Notes: a model not told the origin generated them from the letters alone. Shown: positions 10,392-22,138, numbered from the stretch's first letter. The stretch: DNA of 64,000 bases from Buddleja alternifolia (GCA_019426215.1 CM033399.1:25677022-25741021); one strand, 5' to 3'. Numbers and translations are program-made.

Positions 10392-12173
10392 CTAAATAAA
10401 ACGTAGTGCTAACCTATTTATTAGATAGAACCTTGGGCATTCTATTCTAAATTGTACTCGACGATTCTTCAGTATATTGAACTCATCAATCATTGAGTCG
10501 ATATTGAAAGTTTGAGCAATTTCTTTCTCAGTGTAAACTAGCAATGAACTACTCAAAAAATCATCTTCCATCTTATTACGTAATCTCGTCTTGACAATTT
10601 TCCTAATTGAAAACGCACGCTCTGTTGTTGCAACAAAAATTGAAAGAGTCAAAATAAGCTGAATCAGTTTGTCTACAAGACAATAATTCATTGTTTTCCC
10701 CGTCTTTGACAATACTTGGCAGAACTCTGAAAGTATCGATACATTCTGCAAATGGATATTGCGTTGAATATCAAACTCAAAGAGTTCCAACTGATACTTT
10801 ATATGCAACTTCTCTTGATCACTAAAATCACAAGGATGGAACTTCACAACAAGTTGACAAATATCATTGATGTTGAATGATTTGTAGCCATCTCTTGGAT
10901 CTAAAACTAAGCTAAGTCTGAGCAGTTCAATTGCATTTTCATCGAACCGATTATTCATCTCTTGTAATATAGAATCTATGGTGCTAGTGAATATATAGAT
11001 TCGATAATGATGCTCCAAGTTGATAGGATTACCTTTACGAAGTTGGTCTCTTCCCGATCGACGAGGTGCTTTCGGGTTTGGGATTTCTGTCCGATGTTTC
11101 TTGCAAAAAATCTTCACCTTATCAAACAACTCATCATGTTTCTCGCAAACAATCTTCACCTTGTCAGACAACTCATCCCATCCTTGCTCTCTAAATTTCT
11201 AAACAAGCTCTCTTGTGTTCAAAACTACATCCATTGCATTCAAAATATCCCGAGACTTGCATTGTTGAATCGCACAAAGATCATCTGTCATCTCCAATAA
11301 CACAATCATAAAATACAAGATATACACAAACTCGAATGATGTCATTAAGTAATAAGCTCCTTTAGTTGTTCCTCTAGAAGATGCACTTATTTTATCATTT
11401 ATAATCTCACTTAGTATAAGAAGAATTGGTTCAAAGATACCAAATACACTACGAAGAGACCTCAAGTGGGAGCCCCACCGTGTATCACCTGGATGTTGTA
11501 CAATGCAAATGTGACTTTTTTCCTTTCCAGTTTCAAGCTCATTAGTAGAGGTCAATTCTATGATCCTGATAGTTTGAACAATTTGTAGCTAATCATGGCG
11601 CTTGGAAGTAGAATCGACTAAATTCGCAACTATAAGTAAGTGTGAAATAAAATGCTCGATAGGTATAACACTTTGTGCAGTTGCTATTAATATTAGTTGT
11701 AGTTGATGTGCAAAACAATGAACATAATAGGCATAGGGACATTCATTCAAAAAGAACTTACAAATCATTCTTTGAAGGACAATACTCTAACCATCGGGAA
11801 ATAACTTGTACCAAGTGAGTAGAAATTTTCTTCCGCACTTATCTACATATTTGGGTGACTTTTCCGGGATGCCTTGAAAAGGACCAGCAATTAGGTAAGA
11901 ACGTCTAATTTCGTCCTGTGTATCAAATGGATAATCCTATATGGATTTACGTAGCCTAGGATTCCATTCAATATGAGGAGTATTAGAATTTCGATCAACC
12001 TTTCTAACTTTTGTTGGAGAAGACTTTGGCAAAGATGCTTGATCTTTTTGGGAGTTGGGAATTCCATGGTCGATATTATCTAAGTTGATTGTTGAACTTT
12101 GAAGAACAATTGGACTAGCTTTGTTTTCAAGACCTCATTTCTTGAAGTAAGAGTCAATTTTCTAGTTACTCAT
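10392..12173 (-). pseudogene. hAT transposase relic (ZMYM1/TTF-type, hAT C-terminal dimerisation domain)
   Basis: Read on the minus strand from an ATG at 12173. An N-terminal part has the IEWNPRLRKSI and DEIRRSYLIAGPFQG motifs that precede the TTF-type zinc finger in these proteins. It then jumps to the segment FAHQLQLILIATAQ, so most of the zinc finger and part of the catalytic core are deleted. The next part (11555-11199) has GDTRWGSHLRSL, and the last part (11171-10392) has the dimerisation domain with TTERAFSIRKIVKTRLRNKM. Several in-frame stops (for example after SI at about 11940 and after FPDG near 11790) and a frame break near 11190 make it dead. Its source could be the same superfamily as the hAT-like element at 3997-6320, but the ends do not match well enough to claim this. 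Confidence 0.75.
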
Positions 12174-12579
12174 AGCGAGCCCAGACAAAAGTACTCAAAT
12201 AATTACTAACTTAAACAAAAAGTATTCAATTAATTACAACGCTATAACAAAAATATTTATGCCCTAACTGTTTTTTTCATTCTACTCTACACAATTATTA
12301 TATCAAGAAGAAAACATCAGGCAACACCTCAATTCAACCAAGAAAATTTCATTTTTCAACTCAAATCATTATATAAATAAAACAACTACATTCTATAATA
12401 TTGAATTTTGTACTTACTAATCAATCCCATGTCTCATGTCTTGGTCAAAGAAAACAAAAACCAAGCTTCGAAAGTATTTGCCCCCACTGTCCCAACCCTT
12501 CAAAACTCACTTAATGCAGCACATATCCACAACAAAAGTATCATACTATTAAGCCTCACTCACCACACCACAGGTATTA

Positions 12580-12596
12580 ATCCCCACTTGCCAATT
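12580..12596. repeat. Target-site duplication of the LINE, copy 1
   Basis: ATCCCCACTTGCCAATT, identical to 13313-13329. It lies directly beside the A-rich tail (T-rich on the plus strand) of the LINE. Confidence 0.9.
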
Positions 12597-13312
12597 TTAT
12601 TTTATTTTTTTGAAGAGAAACGGTAAAAAATATATTAGGCTAAGTCAGCCACAATCAAACCCAAAACAATTCCAGATACAAACAAACGAGCACCACATGC
12701 TAAACAACGAACAACACAAATACCAAATCTACGAAAGAAAGGAAAACAAACAGAAGAAAGCAAAACGGACAACAACCGAAAAACAGAAACGAAAGGACCC
12801 ACAGAAGACTTGTCTTCCGATGGTGAACTAATTTTTTGAAAGAGGGATAGACAATCCCCCTCGAGAACCACAAAACTCCAACCTTGCAGATTCAACATAG
12901 TAAGCCCATCAACACACGCCAATGCCCGGGCAACAATCCCCACTCCTACACCTTTCGGGTCAGGAAAAAGGGCTCCATCAAAGATAATTTTCACCCACCC
13001 AATTGTTGGCGGAGACCAATGCATGCAAGTTGTATCAGTAATATGTATTCTTGGAACGACCAAAAACTTGGCACCTACGAGGAAGCACCTTTGACAAAAA
13101 CCAAAACCCAAACGCATCAAACAAAACGAAAAGCAAAAAAGGACACAAACAAATAAAATACAGAAAAAAACTTAAAAAAACATAAAACACCACAATAGAA
13201 ACATATCAAGAAGATGTGGTGAGTCCAAAATTCGACCTAAGAGTTGACCCAAGAGAAATTTTTTAGGATTAGTAGAGTATTAATGTGATTCTTCTCCAGT
13301 CCTAAAATTCGC
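12597..13312 (-). mobile_element. 5'-truncated LINE (non-LTR retrotransposon) with an RNase H-like 3' end
   Basis: A 716-bp insertion between two copies of a 17-bp direct repeat, ending on the minus strand in an A-rich tail (T-rich at 12597-12616). The frame 13120-12635 contains WSPPTIGWVKIIFDGALF and GVGIVARALA, the start of the RNase H-like domain (RVT_3 type) at the C-terminus of plant LINE ORF2. It continues after a small internal loss with VVLEGDCLSLFQKI. The tail of the frame looks shifted relative to the family. The reverse transcriptase is absent because of 5' truncation, as is usual for target-primed reverse transcription. Confidence 0.8.
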
Positions 13313-13329
13313 ATCCCCACTTGCCAATT
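13313..13329. repeat. Target-site duplication of the LINE, copy 2
   Basis: ATCCCCACTTGCCAATT, identical to 12580-12596 over 17 bp. It marks the truncated 5' end of the minus-strand LINE. Confidence 0.9.
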
Positions 13330-14151
13330 GGCCACTAAATATCAAGCCTCATTCACTTCCCACCTTAATTTACACAACAGCACACAGCACACAGCACACA
13401 GCACACTTACATTACAAGATAAGAAATAACAATCTACCCCTCACCCTCACCACACGGCCCCACCCCTTACACGATTATATATACATATAATTATATATAT
13501 TGAATATATATCATATATATAGACACAATCCACATCAGACATCACAATTCACAACACACAAGTATCAAGTTTAAAGTATATATCATTGATCTATAACTTC
13601 AATTCCTCTCATCTCTAAACTTTTTTCTATTGTTTCATTGATGCCCATAATCTATTTGTTAGAATTCTTACTTCTTAAACCCAAAAAATTCTTGAACATA
13701 GTTTAGAGCAATCCACGAAATATATGGTTAAAAATCTAAATTAAATTTTAGAAATTTATATTTAAATAACAATACCTTCTTAGTCTATCAAATGAAAAAT
13801 CTATAGATTTTCACCACCCAAAATCTTGATTCTTCATAATGTGTTTATGGAAAAAAGCCTAAATTTTCTTTTCTCTCTTGAGTCGAAGGTTATAACCGTG
13901 TGATGGGGAGGGAAAAAGTGAAGAGTCATTTGGGAATTGTGAAATAGAACTGGAAAAGTCAAAGTCCTTTTTTTTGTTAAATAAAAAGAAAAATATTAAT
14001 TATTTAAATTGACTAGGAAGTACGTTGTCTCTTCTTTTAGATTTGACATCATTAATATTTTTTTTTATAATTTCTTTGATAAGTAAATTTGAGTAATTTT
14101 TTTTGTACAATAAATTTGAGTAATAAAGAAGATAATTTTGTAATTTTTTTT
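13330..14151. other. Intergenic DNA with a CAGCACA minisatellite and a TATA-rich tract
   Basis: An ACAGCACACAGCACACAGC-type short tandem repeat lies at about 13374-13404. A TATATA-rich tract at about 13475-13530 is followed by CA-rich sequence that looks like a plant core promoter and leader, but no reading frame follows. Otherwise no feature seen. Confidence 0.4.
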
Positions 14152-14178
14152 GGGGGGGGGGGGGGGGGGGGGGGGGGG
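14152..14178 (+). repeat. Homopolymer of 27 G
   Basis: An uninterrupted run of 27 G bounded by T and A runs. It is the longest homopolymer in the window and resembles the subterminal C/G runs of the hAT-like element at 3997-6320. The true length is uncertain in any assembly. Confidence 0.85.
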
Positions 14179-14192
14179 AAAAAAAAAAGATA

Positions 14193-14310
14193 TTTTAAAA
14201 TTTTTATTTGTAGTAATAAAAAAATTAAAAAAATTGAGGGAGGACCGAAAATATATATTTTAAAAGTTTATTTGTAGTAATAAAAAAATAAAAAAAAATT
14301 GAGAGGGAAC
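14193..14310 (+). repeat. Imperfect tandem duplication of about 64 bp next to the G run
   Basis: The stretch running through TTATTTGTAGTAATAAAAAA and AAATTGAGGGAGG is repeated once with small changes (AAATTGAGAGGG). It lies between the 27-G run and a C-rich stretch at about 14319-14348. Confidence 0.7.
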
Positions 14311-14673
14311 CCAGTCTCCCCCCCCCCTCCCCCCTCCCTTTCCCCGGGCTCCATCCATGGTTCTAACACCTATTTACATAAGAATCTTAATTAAAAAAAG
14401 CCCTCTTATATTTTAAAAAGGTGATAGATGTTCAAAGATAAACTCATGTTTTTTTGGTTAAAACTCTTTTGTAAATTAAAGTAAAGAAATATCTTATTTA
14501 AATATACTATTATATAAGCTTACGGAAACATTTACAAGCTCCACTTTGATCACTTATCAACTTGATCCATTTAATTTGTCTTCTACCCACATTGATCGAG
14601 TACTTTCTGTCTATTTGAATATATTATATATTCAACACTTAATTTATTTAAAAGGGATAATATATAATTTTGA

Positions 14674-15209
14674 TGATGGTATAAATCATTAGTCAGAATT
14701 TAGCACGTGAATTGCCACGTGGGGTGGAGAATCCGATCCAACTCACGACAAACTAGGTTGAGGGTTGATGAATGTATAGACTGCACTCATTTTAAGTGAG
14801 ATGCTTGCGTACCCGATGAATGAGGATCAAAACAGTTCGTAGTTCTTTATTGGAATTACTCTCAGGCTTCACCAGTGTATTTTTCTGGAGAGAGTAGATA
14901 ATGATCCTATTCCAGCTCTTATAAGGTATTTATATGGACCTGGTAGTTGGCTATGGTCCGTGGGCTCAACTTTAGCAGCAGCCCACCAGCCCTAGTAATA
15001 TACCTTTTATTTAGCCCTTGAACTATTAAAATAGCCCAATTAATCTCATTGCCTTGATAAAGTACTAGACCATATTCTTACTAGACCGTCAGCCCTTTTG
15101 GATTCGACTAGTATATTAAACGCGGACTTGATCCACGGGTGGCACCCCGGCCCGAGTCAAGGGTATGTTCAATTACCACAATGCCCTTAAGCATTTTTGG
15201 TATACATCA
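14674..15209 (-). repeat. 3' LTR of the Tat-like host element T
   Basis: On the minus strand it starts TGATGTATACC and ends TATACCATCA, giving short inverted ends. It contains a TATA motif (TATAAATACC, about 14930) and AATAAAG (about 14851) in the right order for U3-R-U5. It is preceded on that strand by a purine-rich tract. The other LTR and the TSD partner lie outside the window, so the exact left border (14671 or 14674) is not fixed. Confidence 0.65.
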
Positions 15210-15213
15210 TAAT

Positions 15214-15225
15214 GCCCTCCACTCC
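15214..15225 (-). promoter_or_regulatory. Polypurine tract of element T
   Basis: On the minus strand GGGAGTGGAGGG lies 4 bases before the LTR start at 15209. This is the expected primer site for plus-strand DNA synthesis. Confidence 0.6.
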
Positions 15226-15455
15226 CGGGATTACCCGATAGGGTATCCGGGGGTAGAAGTAATTTTGCTTAGGCAATGCCACTTAGCTTCAAGATGTACT
15301 AGGTAATGGGTCATAAAATCCCCCCACCCATTGTTTGTTTATGTATGGATGGATTGTTGGCATTTAACCCACAACTCTCTTCACATCCTCATACTTCTTC
15401 AAAATTTCTCTCTTTTGGAAATTCTCTCTCTAGGAGTTTTCTCCCTTAACCATCA

Positions 15456-17879
15456 ATGGGAAAAAGCCAAGGTGACCAAAGTAAAGATGGTATTTTTTGC
15501 GTTTGCTTTCCCTTTTTATGGTGCCATGATAATAGCTTAAGAGATTGCTTGTTTTCTTTTTTCAACACTCCAACAGGTTCGACCTATGACCTCTCCGTTC
15601 TCATGGAGCACTTTATTGGGGTCGTTGGCTTTTTATCTGGGGGTGTTGAGCCTTACTTATCTCATAGGGGAGGGGGCGCCGGGAGAAGACCTCGAGGTGT
15701 CAGACTCGCGGACTGGCTGCGAGGCGTGGTGCCCCGAGGCTATGACAAGGCCCATCTCTTTGAGGCTCAGCCACGAGTCGACGGGTCCAATTTTTTCTCA
15801 GGGGTATGTTCAAGGTCGCGATGTCGAAGTCGGCTTGGTTCTTGTTCGTTTTTTTATGGTCCCTTTTTAACATGTAAAACGTTGTATGTGTTCTACCATT
15901 TTAGATAACACCTATTATGGACTTATTGATTGAATCCCCTATTTTTCATAGGTGTGGGGAGTTTTTTATCCTCTAATAGCGAGGGCCTTACGTTCAACTC
16001 TTGTGATTACACCATTACTGAAGCCGAACTTTTAGCGCTTTTCGAGGATAGCGTGGTGGACTTTGAGTTGGTAGTGCCTGTAGCGGGTTGCTGAATTTTA
16101 GATCCTCCCGAGGGACATGTGACCCTTTACTTGGAATATTTTGGTTTGGGGCCTACATTTCCCTACCATAAGCTTTTTGGGGAAATCATAGCTCACTATG
16201 ACCTTTGTATAAGTCAATTAACCCCTAATTGCTTCATCGTCGTTGAGCATTTTGTTCATCGGTTTACTGAATTAAACCTAGAAGCCAATTTAGATGCCTT
16301 TCAGGCTCTGTTCGCAATTAAGATGAGCACTATCGCACCTTTCATGTATTTTTTCCCTTCCCCGACCGCTAGGTTCTTAGAGGGTGACATTAGCCCTACG
16401 GGTGTTTGGAAATCTAAGTTCTTTTATTTTCATGTCGACCACTTGGTCATATCGACGCCGTTGCATTGGTCAAGGGGCATTACCCTTCACAAGATCACCT
16501 GTTCTCAAAAGCAACTTAAAGTTATCCTTAGCTAGGTGGGTTTATTTGCCCATAAGTTTGATGTTAGTCGATTATATACTCATGGTATACTTGTGACTGT
16601 GCCCTTTTTTTTTTTTTTTCTTTTTACATGTGGTGGCTTTTAAGCGTGGTTTGGCCTTATGATTTTTCATACTAACGCTTGGCCTTCTTATGAATTTGTA
16701 GGAGCTAGGGTGACCAAGGGTGGAAAAGTGAACTCTACCGCTTCTCCGACTCCTCAAGCCCCTCTTACCCATGGTGAGGTGGTGAATCTGTCAGCATCCC
16801 CACGCCTCGCACTAAAGAGTGTGACTGGGGTTGTTACACCTTTGGTTCTCGCTCCATCAGACTAGGTGACGTGCACATTGGAATTTGATTTCATGATGGC
16901 GGGTTTTGGTACTAGGGGTGCCCTAGGTCAGGCGTCCCCGTTAGCCCTCAAGGGACTGTGGTGTTGGAGAGAGGGGATGGCGAGAACATTTGTGCGAGTC
17001 CAATCCTCTCTTCTCTTGAAACTAGCCGTGGTAAAAAAAAACAGCCCCTCAAGGGCGACATGTCATTCCAGGGGGTCGTGTGCCCTCGTATTCTTTACCC
17101 CTGCCAGCTCCATCGGCCAAGCGTGCTCTCATTTCTTCCTCGGAGAGTTCTAGTTACTCCGACCTTGTGGGGGGGGGAGGGAACTTGGACCCCAAGATTA
17201 GCTCTTTTATACCACTGATTTCATGACCCCGTGGTCATTGATGAGGGTGGTCATGATGGATTACGACTCTACCCGCTTATCATCCATGCTGGTCGAGAGC
17301 CTCGACCAGGAGATTTGCACTGGGGCCTGTCAGGTAAGCATTTACACATGTTATTGTGATTATTTAGTGGCCACATATTCATGTATCTGAGTTTTTGACC
17401 CAATTTTTTTCTTTGCCAGTCGGTTCAACTATCACACTACCTTCGATTTAGGTGTGAGGAAGTGGAGAAGGAGCATCGAGAGAGTCTCTAGCAGATCTGA
17501 AAGCTTCTTTCACGGTTCTTTGGAGCTAAGAACTTAGCTGAAAAAATGGGAGAAGAAATTTGGGGAGGCCAAGAAAAAGCTTGAGTCGGAGAAGTCCGAC
17601 GGTAGATGCATCCTTAGCTCGGATGCTGGGAAAAAAACTTTAAATGATGCCCGAAAGTCAGCGGTGGATAAATTTCGCAAGAGCACCGCCTTTATTGACG
17701 AGTGCAACAAGCTTGCGTATTAATTTGCTTGGGGCTTCATGTCCAAGATGGTTCGCAAGTGTCATAAGACCCTTCGTGAGAGCGGTCAGTATCTCGACGA
17801 TGACTTCACATGGTTGTATGAGAACGTTCTCGACACTAGTGATGGGGAAGCCGAAGCAGGGGGCGGTACTGCTAGTTGA
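15456..17879 (+). pseudogene. Antisense extra ORF (aORF) of element T, gypsy-type 'Transposase_28'-like, multi-exon, decayed
   Basis: It opposes the T gag strand and lies between the coding part and the 3' LTR, the place and direction of the extra ORFs known from Tat/Retand elements. The best segment (about 16090-16535) has PPEGHVTLYLEYFGLGPTFP followed by ISQLTPNCFIVVEHFVHRF, the pattern of the 'putative gypsy type transposon' domain. An earlier exon may start at 15456 (MGKSQGDQSKD, then a GT) and resume after CAACAG at about 15576. A clean GT...AG intron lies at about 17336-17418 (donor CAG/GTAAGC, acceptor TTTGCCAG). The C-terminal part at about 17590-17879 reads FRKSTAFIDECNKLAY, a stop, then SKMVRKCHKTLRESGQYLDD. 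In-frame stops and frame changes show it is no longer functional. The function of such ORFs is unknown. Confidence 0.6.
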
Positions 17880-19008
17880 GACGTTGGTCACCCTCATAGC
17901 TTTTTTGAAGTATCTTTAGTCTAGTCTTTGTTTTTCTATTCGTAATACTTATTTTTGATGCGCCCGTATATGGGTTATTTCACCCTTGCATTGTTTTGTT
18001 TATGCTTTGACTTGTAGTTTTTTGGATTTTTCTGGATATTGACTATCTCTTGTCATCCCTTGGCTATCTAAGTGTGCCATTGGCATGATTTTATGGGTGC
18101 TAGATCATTTATTCTCCTATTTTACCTTAGTACCTTACGGCTTCACGAGCACTAGTTTAGGTACTTAGCTATTTTACTGCCATGTTGGTGGGATTTAATA
18201 ACCGCTAGCGGTGAGCGTCTGTTGGGTAATTTTGCTACATTTGAGCTTTACTTAGCAATTTGCTTTTTAAGTACTCAAAACGTTTGGCCTTAGCTTTGAA
18301 ATATCTGTTATCTTTGCCCTTTGTTTTGAAATATTAGCCATTCCTTGTCCCCCCCCCCCCACTCCTTAATATGTGAAACATATTCAGGAGTAAGTTACAA
18401 AGTGGTGTTCCTATGACACCTGGGAGTTGAACATTTTTCAAGTCATATATAGTGTTTTGCTGATAGCGAGGGTACTTTTCCCTATGTGTCGAGCGTCACC
18501 CTTGTGACTTTGGCGGAATGAGCCTTCAGGCTCATAGTTTTTGTTGATTTTCGTTGGTTCATTTTTATCCTTAGGACGTGTGGGCGTTCAAAAGTTTAGT
18601 GTCCCCCACGCTTTAGGAATTTTTGAATTTTTAGAGGCTTGAATAGCTATAGGTGTAATTTATTTGTGGCATGTGGTGTATTATCATGCTAGGAGGGAGG
18701 GTTGTTCTTTCGAACCTCATTCCCTCTCGGTAATGGTAGAAGGATCATAAGGTGGGCTAGCCTCAACCAAGTTCTCAAGGGTTCGGAGGGCATTCGTTGC
18801 GCCATCTATGTTAGCCTCAAAAAGCGGGCTTTAAGTTTTTTGATAGCTTCGGTGGGAAATCTTGACTCCAAGGAGCATTCTTTTGTTATTTTGGTACTGT
18901 TAAAACAACCATTCTTTAAAGAAAGAAACATTCATGATGTCTATCAAAACTAACATATACCGCATTATAATGAAAAAGGTGCTGAAAGGCACTAAACAAA
19001 TAGATAAC
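17880..19008. other. Non-coding part of element T downstream of the aORF
   Basis: No reading frame is convincing. It includes an 11-12-C run near 18350. It joins logically to 33138 once M1 is removed, since both sides carry ATAAC. Confidence 0.45.
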
Positions 19009-20312
19009 TGACACGCTATAACCTAACGCGACTTATAGCAAGATTACTAGTCGTATGTATAGTAATAGTGGACAATTAAGTCCGGAATGTCGAACCCACA
19101 GGGAATTGTATTTTAGTTTTAGACTTCTTGATAAACGTGAGAGTAAATGTTAAATTAGCATACATATGTGAAAAGTGAAAATAAAGGTAAACAACTGATT
19201 GAAACTTTAAATGTTAAAGATGACTAAGGCACATGTTAGGGCTCAATTTAACACAATATCTTAATAACGTAAGTTGTTGAATCATTAGACCTATATTGCT
19301 ATGGTGGAAAAACCCTTTTATAATTACTACCCGATGTCTCAGCAATAATAATCCTATGACTAATTGATGGTTCCCAAAATATTTCTATCCGAGAATCTAA
19401 CCAATAATCATGCATTCAAGCTCTAGAATTTCCCCGGATTAATCCGACTAACTACATCCGGGAATCTCTACCGTTTGTCACTTAACAGGCAATTCCTCAT
19501 TGTTTGCGGATTATGTTGTGAATCTTATGCACCCTAGATCAATTTTCTCTCAAAACATTTACCTAGGCAATTTATCGAACACATGGTGATTAATCACATG
19601 TACGTAGAACAAGAACATACTCACAACACATAGCAATAAGTGAATTGATTCAAACAAACAACTATTATAGAGATACCTCACAAATAGGCGTTCACATGGC
19701 CTTAGTCTTACAGATTTAGCTCATAATCAACGGTACAAGAGAATATAAGAAAAACATGTAATTGTTCATGATTAAAGATGAAATGAAAGCAATAAATCAC
19801 TCCCTAGTACACTTGATTGATGATGAAATCAAAGTCTAAGTTTCAATCCCTTGCTAACCCTCCTTCTTGTCCTCCAAAATATTGTGTATCAAGTGAATTT
19901 TGTCTTCCAAACAGCCTCCAAAAGTTAACTCTAGTTGCTTGTCTTGATGTTTCTTTTATAGGGATTCCAAAACAGAACAACGGCGCCCAGGCGTGAAACA
20001 AGCCACGCACAGGCGTGGCAGTGGTGGTGCACAAGCATGCTTATGATCAAGCCTGGGCGTGATGCGCAGAATCATTTAACCTTTTTTTTTACTTGGCGCA
20101 CAGGCATGGCAAAGGTGGCGCCTGTGCGTGAATGTTTTTGTCTTGAAGAACAGTATTGAAGTGTTTTTCCGCCCTTTCTTCGATTGTATCAAATTAAAAC
20201 ATGTAGTCACTTAACGCACGTATTAACCGCACAAATGACATGAATCAAGTGATAAATGAATCTAAAACATAAACTCAAGGGGCTTAAAAACACGTTCAAA
20301 CGACTCTTATCA
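19009..20312 (-). repeat. M1 3' LTR (1304 bp)
   Basis: On the minus strand it starts TGATAAGAGTCGTTTGAACG and ends GTGTCA. It contains GC-rich dyads such as GCCACGC-ACAG-GCGTGGC at 20002-20019 (7-bp stem, 4-nt loop). Confidence 0.9.
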
Positions 20313-20349
20313 ACACCCCACACTTATCAATTGCTCTCCCTCGAGCGAT
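20313..20349 (-). promoter_or_regulatory. M1 3' polypurine tract with preceding hairpin (PPT2)
   Basis: On the minus strand TAAGTGTGGGGTGT (20326-20313) abuts the 3' LTR. Just upstream an imperfect hairpin (20349-20330, arms ATCGCTC and GAGCAAT, one mismatch) is seen. The same arrangement occurs in P and M2. Confidence 0.75.
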
Positions 20350-20412
20350 AAGACAATACGAAACAGAAATCCACCATCAATCAAAAGGGTGAAACGAAAA
20401 GAAATGACTATC

Positions 20413-20535
20413 TCACTTTCGTGGAGTATACGATTGCACTTAGCTCGTGCAATAAACCTTTAAACCTTTGAGTTACCTCAAAGGACGAGTTATAGTCTCG
20501 TGAGGGTTTGCATACGATATATCCACAAAATCTAA
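20413..20535 (-). other. Conserved non-coding block 1 of M1 with GNRA-type hairpin
   Basis: About 120 bp clearly shared with P (43341-43463, plus) and M2 (59981-60103, minus), including GCAAACCCTCACGAGAC, ACTCGTCC and CTAAGTGCAATCGT. At 20465-20484 the minus strand reads CCTTTGAG-GTAA-CTCAAAGG, a perfect 8-bp stem closed by a GTAA (GNRA) loop. No reading frame spans it in all three. Confidence 0.65.
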
Positions 20536-21764
20536 CAATGTTAAGCTTAAACCAACCGAGACAACTTGAAATAAGAACTATGATGTAATGACACGAATCA
20601 AGTGACAATAAAGCTCAGCAATATGTACACAAATGAAAGCAAAAGTACAACTACTATAAGCTCCCCCACTAATCTGGCTCTTATCGTTACATAGAACTAA
20701 GGCGGTCTAATTCCCGTTCTTCTCAAGATAGCATTTATTCCAGAGAATAAGGGTAGCTAAGCACAGGGGAAGGCAGATGTGAAAAAGGGCTAGCAGGAAA
20801 GAAAAGAGGCGGCAATGGGGATCATCGAATTGAACCAGTTTCCAAAGGGTGTAGTGGGATAAGATCTAGGGCATTATGATTGAAAGGCATCCCTACCATG
20901 CTTGGAAACATTCCCCATATGCACCAACTTTCGATAGATCATAAAGCTCATCAAATCATAGGCAACTTTTAAGGTTAGATTGTGCTCACTTCCATTCACT
21001 TTACATTAACATTAACACACTTTGAAATACAAAGATAAGACCTCGTGCAATGTTCTATTCCTTTAGATCTTCTTCGCAACCCATGTAACGGGCTTTGGAT
21101 CAACAACTCCCAAGCTAGAGGGTTTTAGGGTGCTAAGTGTTAAGAAACTCCTACGAACTTAATCACCCGAGTGGCAAAGGCCACAGAATAGAACGAGGTC
21201 TTTAAATAAACTCAATCCCGATTGGCTTGAGCAAAGGTACAAATTAGCTCAATGAGTAAAGTATTTAGGCAATGGTGCTTTGATGACCTCCAATACTCGT
21301 TGGCCTGACCCGAATTTTTGAGGTCATACCAATCTTATCTCAATGATTCATTCAACTAACATAATTATGAACCCCTAACCAACTAATCATCTCAAAACAA
21401 CATAAAAAATCTAGGTTAATATATCTGGGGGTGCTCCTCACATGTCTCGGGATGGGGAACCCTTTCCAATCCCTCTACCTTCGACTTATGTGCAACGCGT
21501 ATCATCTAAGGAAGATTAATTCTCAACGAAGGTTGAAACGAGCATAATCAAGATGTGTACTCTTACATTTTAGGCCATTAATAGAAATATACAAGATATC
21601 ATGCCATTGTCTCGAGTTCTCAAGTCTAATTGCACCAATTGGCAAGCTAACATCTAAGAACAAAAATTTTGTTATGCTTGAATTTTCACCGCAATTAGGA
21701 CAAAACACATGCAATAGCAACGACTCTCCCACACTCGGACGAAACATTAGATTACATACATAAT
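20536..21764 (-). other. M1 non-coding tail between the two PPT motifs, with conserved block 2
   Basis: No reading frame recognised. At about 21100-21200 the minus strand carries a second block (CTGTGGCCTTTGCCACTC ... TAGGAGTTTCTTAACACTTA) shared with P (about 42890-42990) and M2 (about 60520-60620). The surrounding DNA is similar to M2 over most of its length. Confidence 0.5.
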
Positions 21765-21779
21765 ACATCCCCACACTTA
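21765..21779 (-). promoter_or_regulatory. M1 internal PPT-like motif (PPT1)
   Basis: On the minus strand TAAGTGTGGGGATGT lies about 1.4 kb upstream of the 3' PPT and about 0.5 kb downstream of ORF3. It differs from the 3' PPT (TAAGTGTGGGGTGT) by an A insertion. No clear hairpin precedes it in this copy. Confidence 0.55.
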
Positions 21780-22138
21780 AAAATAAACAAGGGAAGACAC
21801 TTAACCATGTGGAATGCTGAAAAGCAAACCCGATGCCTCATCTGTAATCCCATCCAAGAAGGGTCAACAATGTGCCAATTCAAAGCCAACAGCTACTAAA
21901 GTGAAAAGTGTACTAAACAAAACAAACCATTAAGCATAGCATATAAGCGAAGATAACAAAATACAAGAAAACATGCCCTAGTATTCGAAAATACGCATAC
22001 AAAAGACTTCTAAACAAGGCCTACTCCTCGAACAGCGCCTCTAAGTCATCATCATCATCCTATACCCGGGTTGGTGGCATTGTCATTCCCGTCTAAATCG
22101 TCAACATCCAACCGATCATCAGGACAAAAAGGAGCAGA

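Noticed and set aside
13440..13600. A core promoter (TATATA tract with CA-rich leader)
   Set aside because: No reading frame follows on the plus strand; low-complexity TA sequence explains it.
10121..14361. A single complete hAT element with ends GGGACGGAACC and (opposite strand) ATGGATGGAGCC around the transposase relic
   Set aside because: The ends are only partly alike and no 8-bp duplication was found beside them (left flank TAATAATA, right flank GTTCTAAC).
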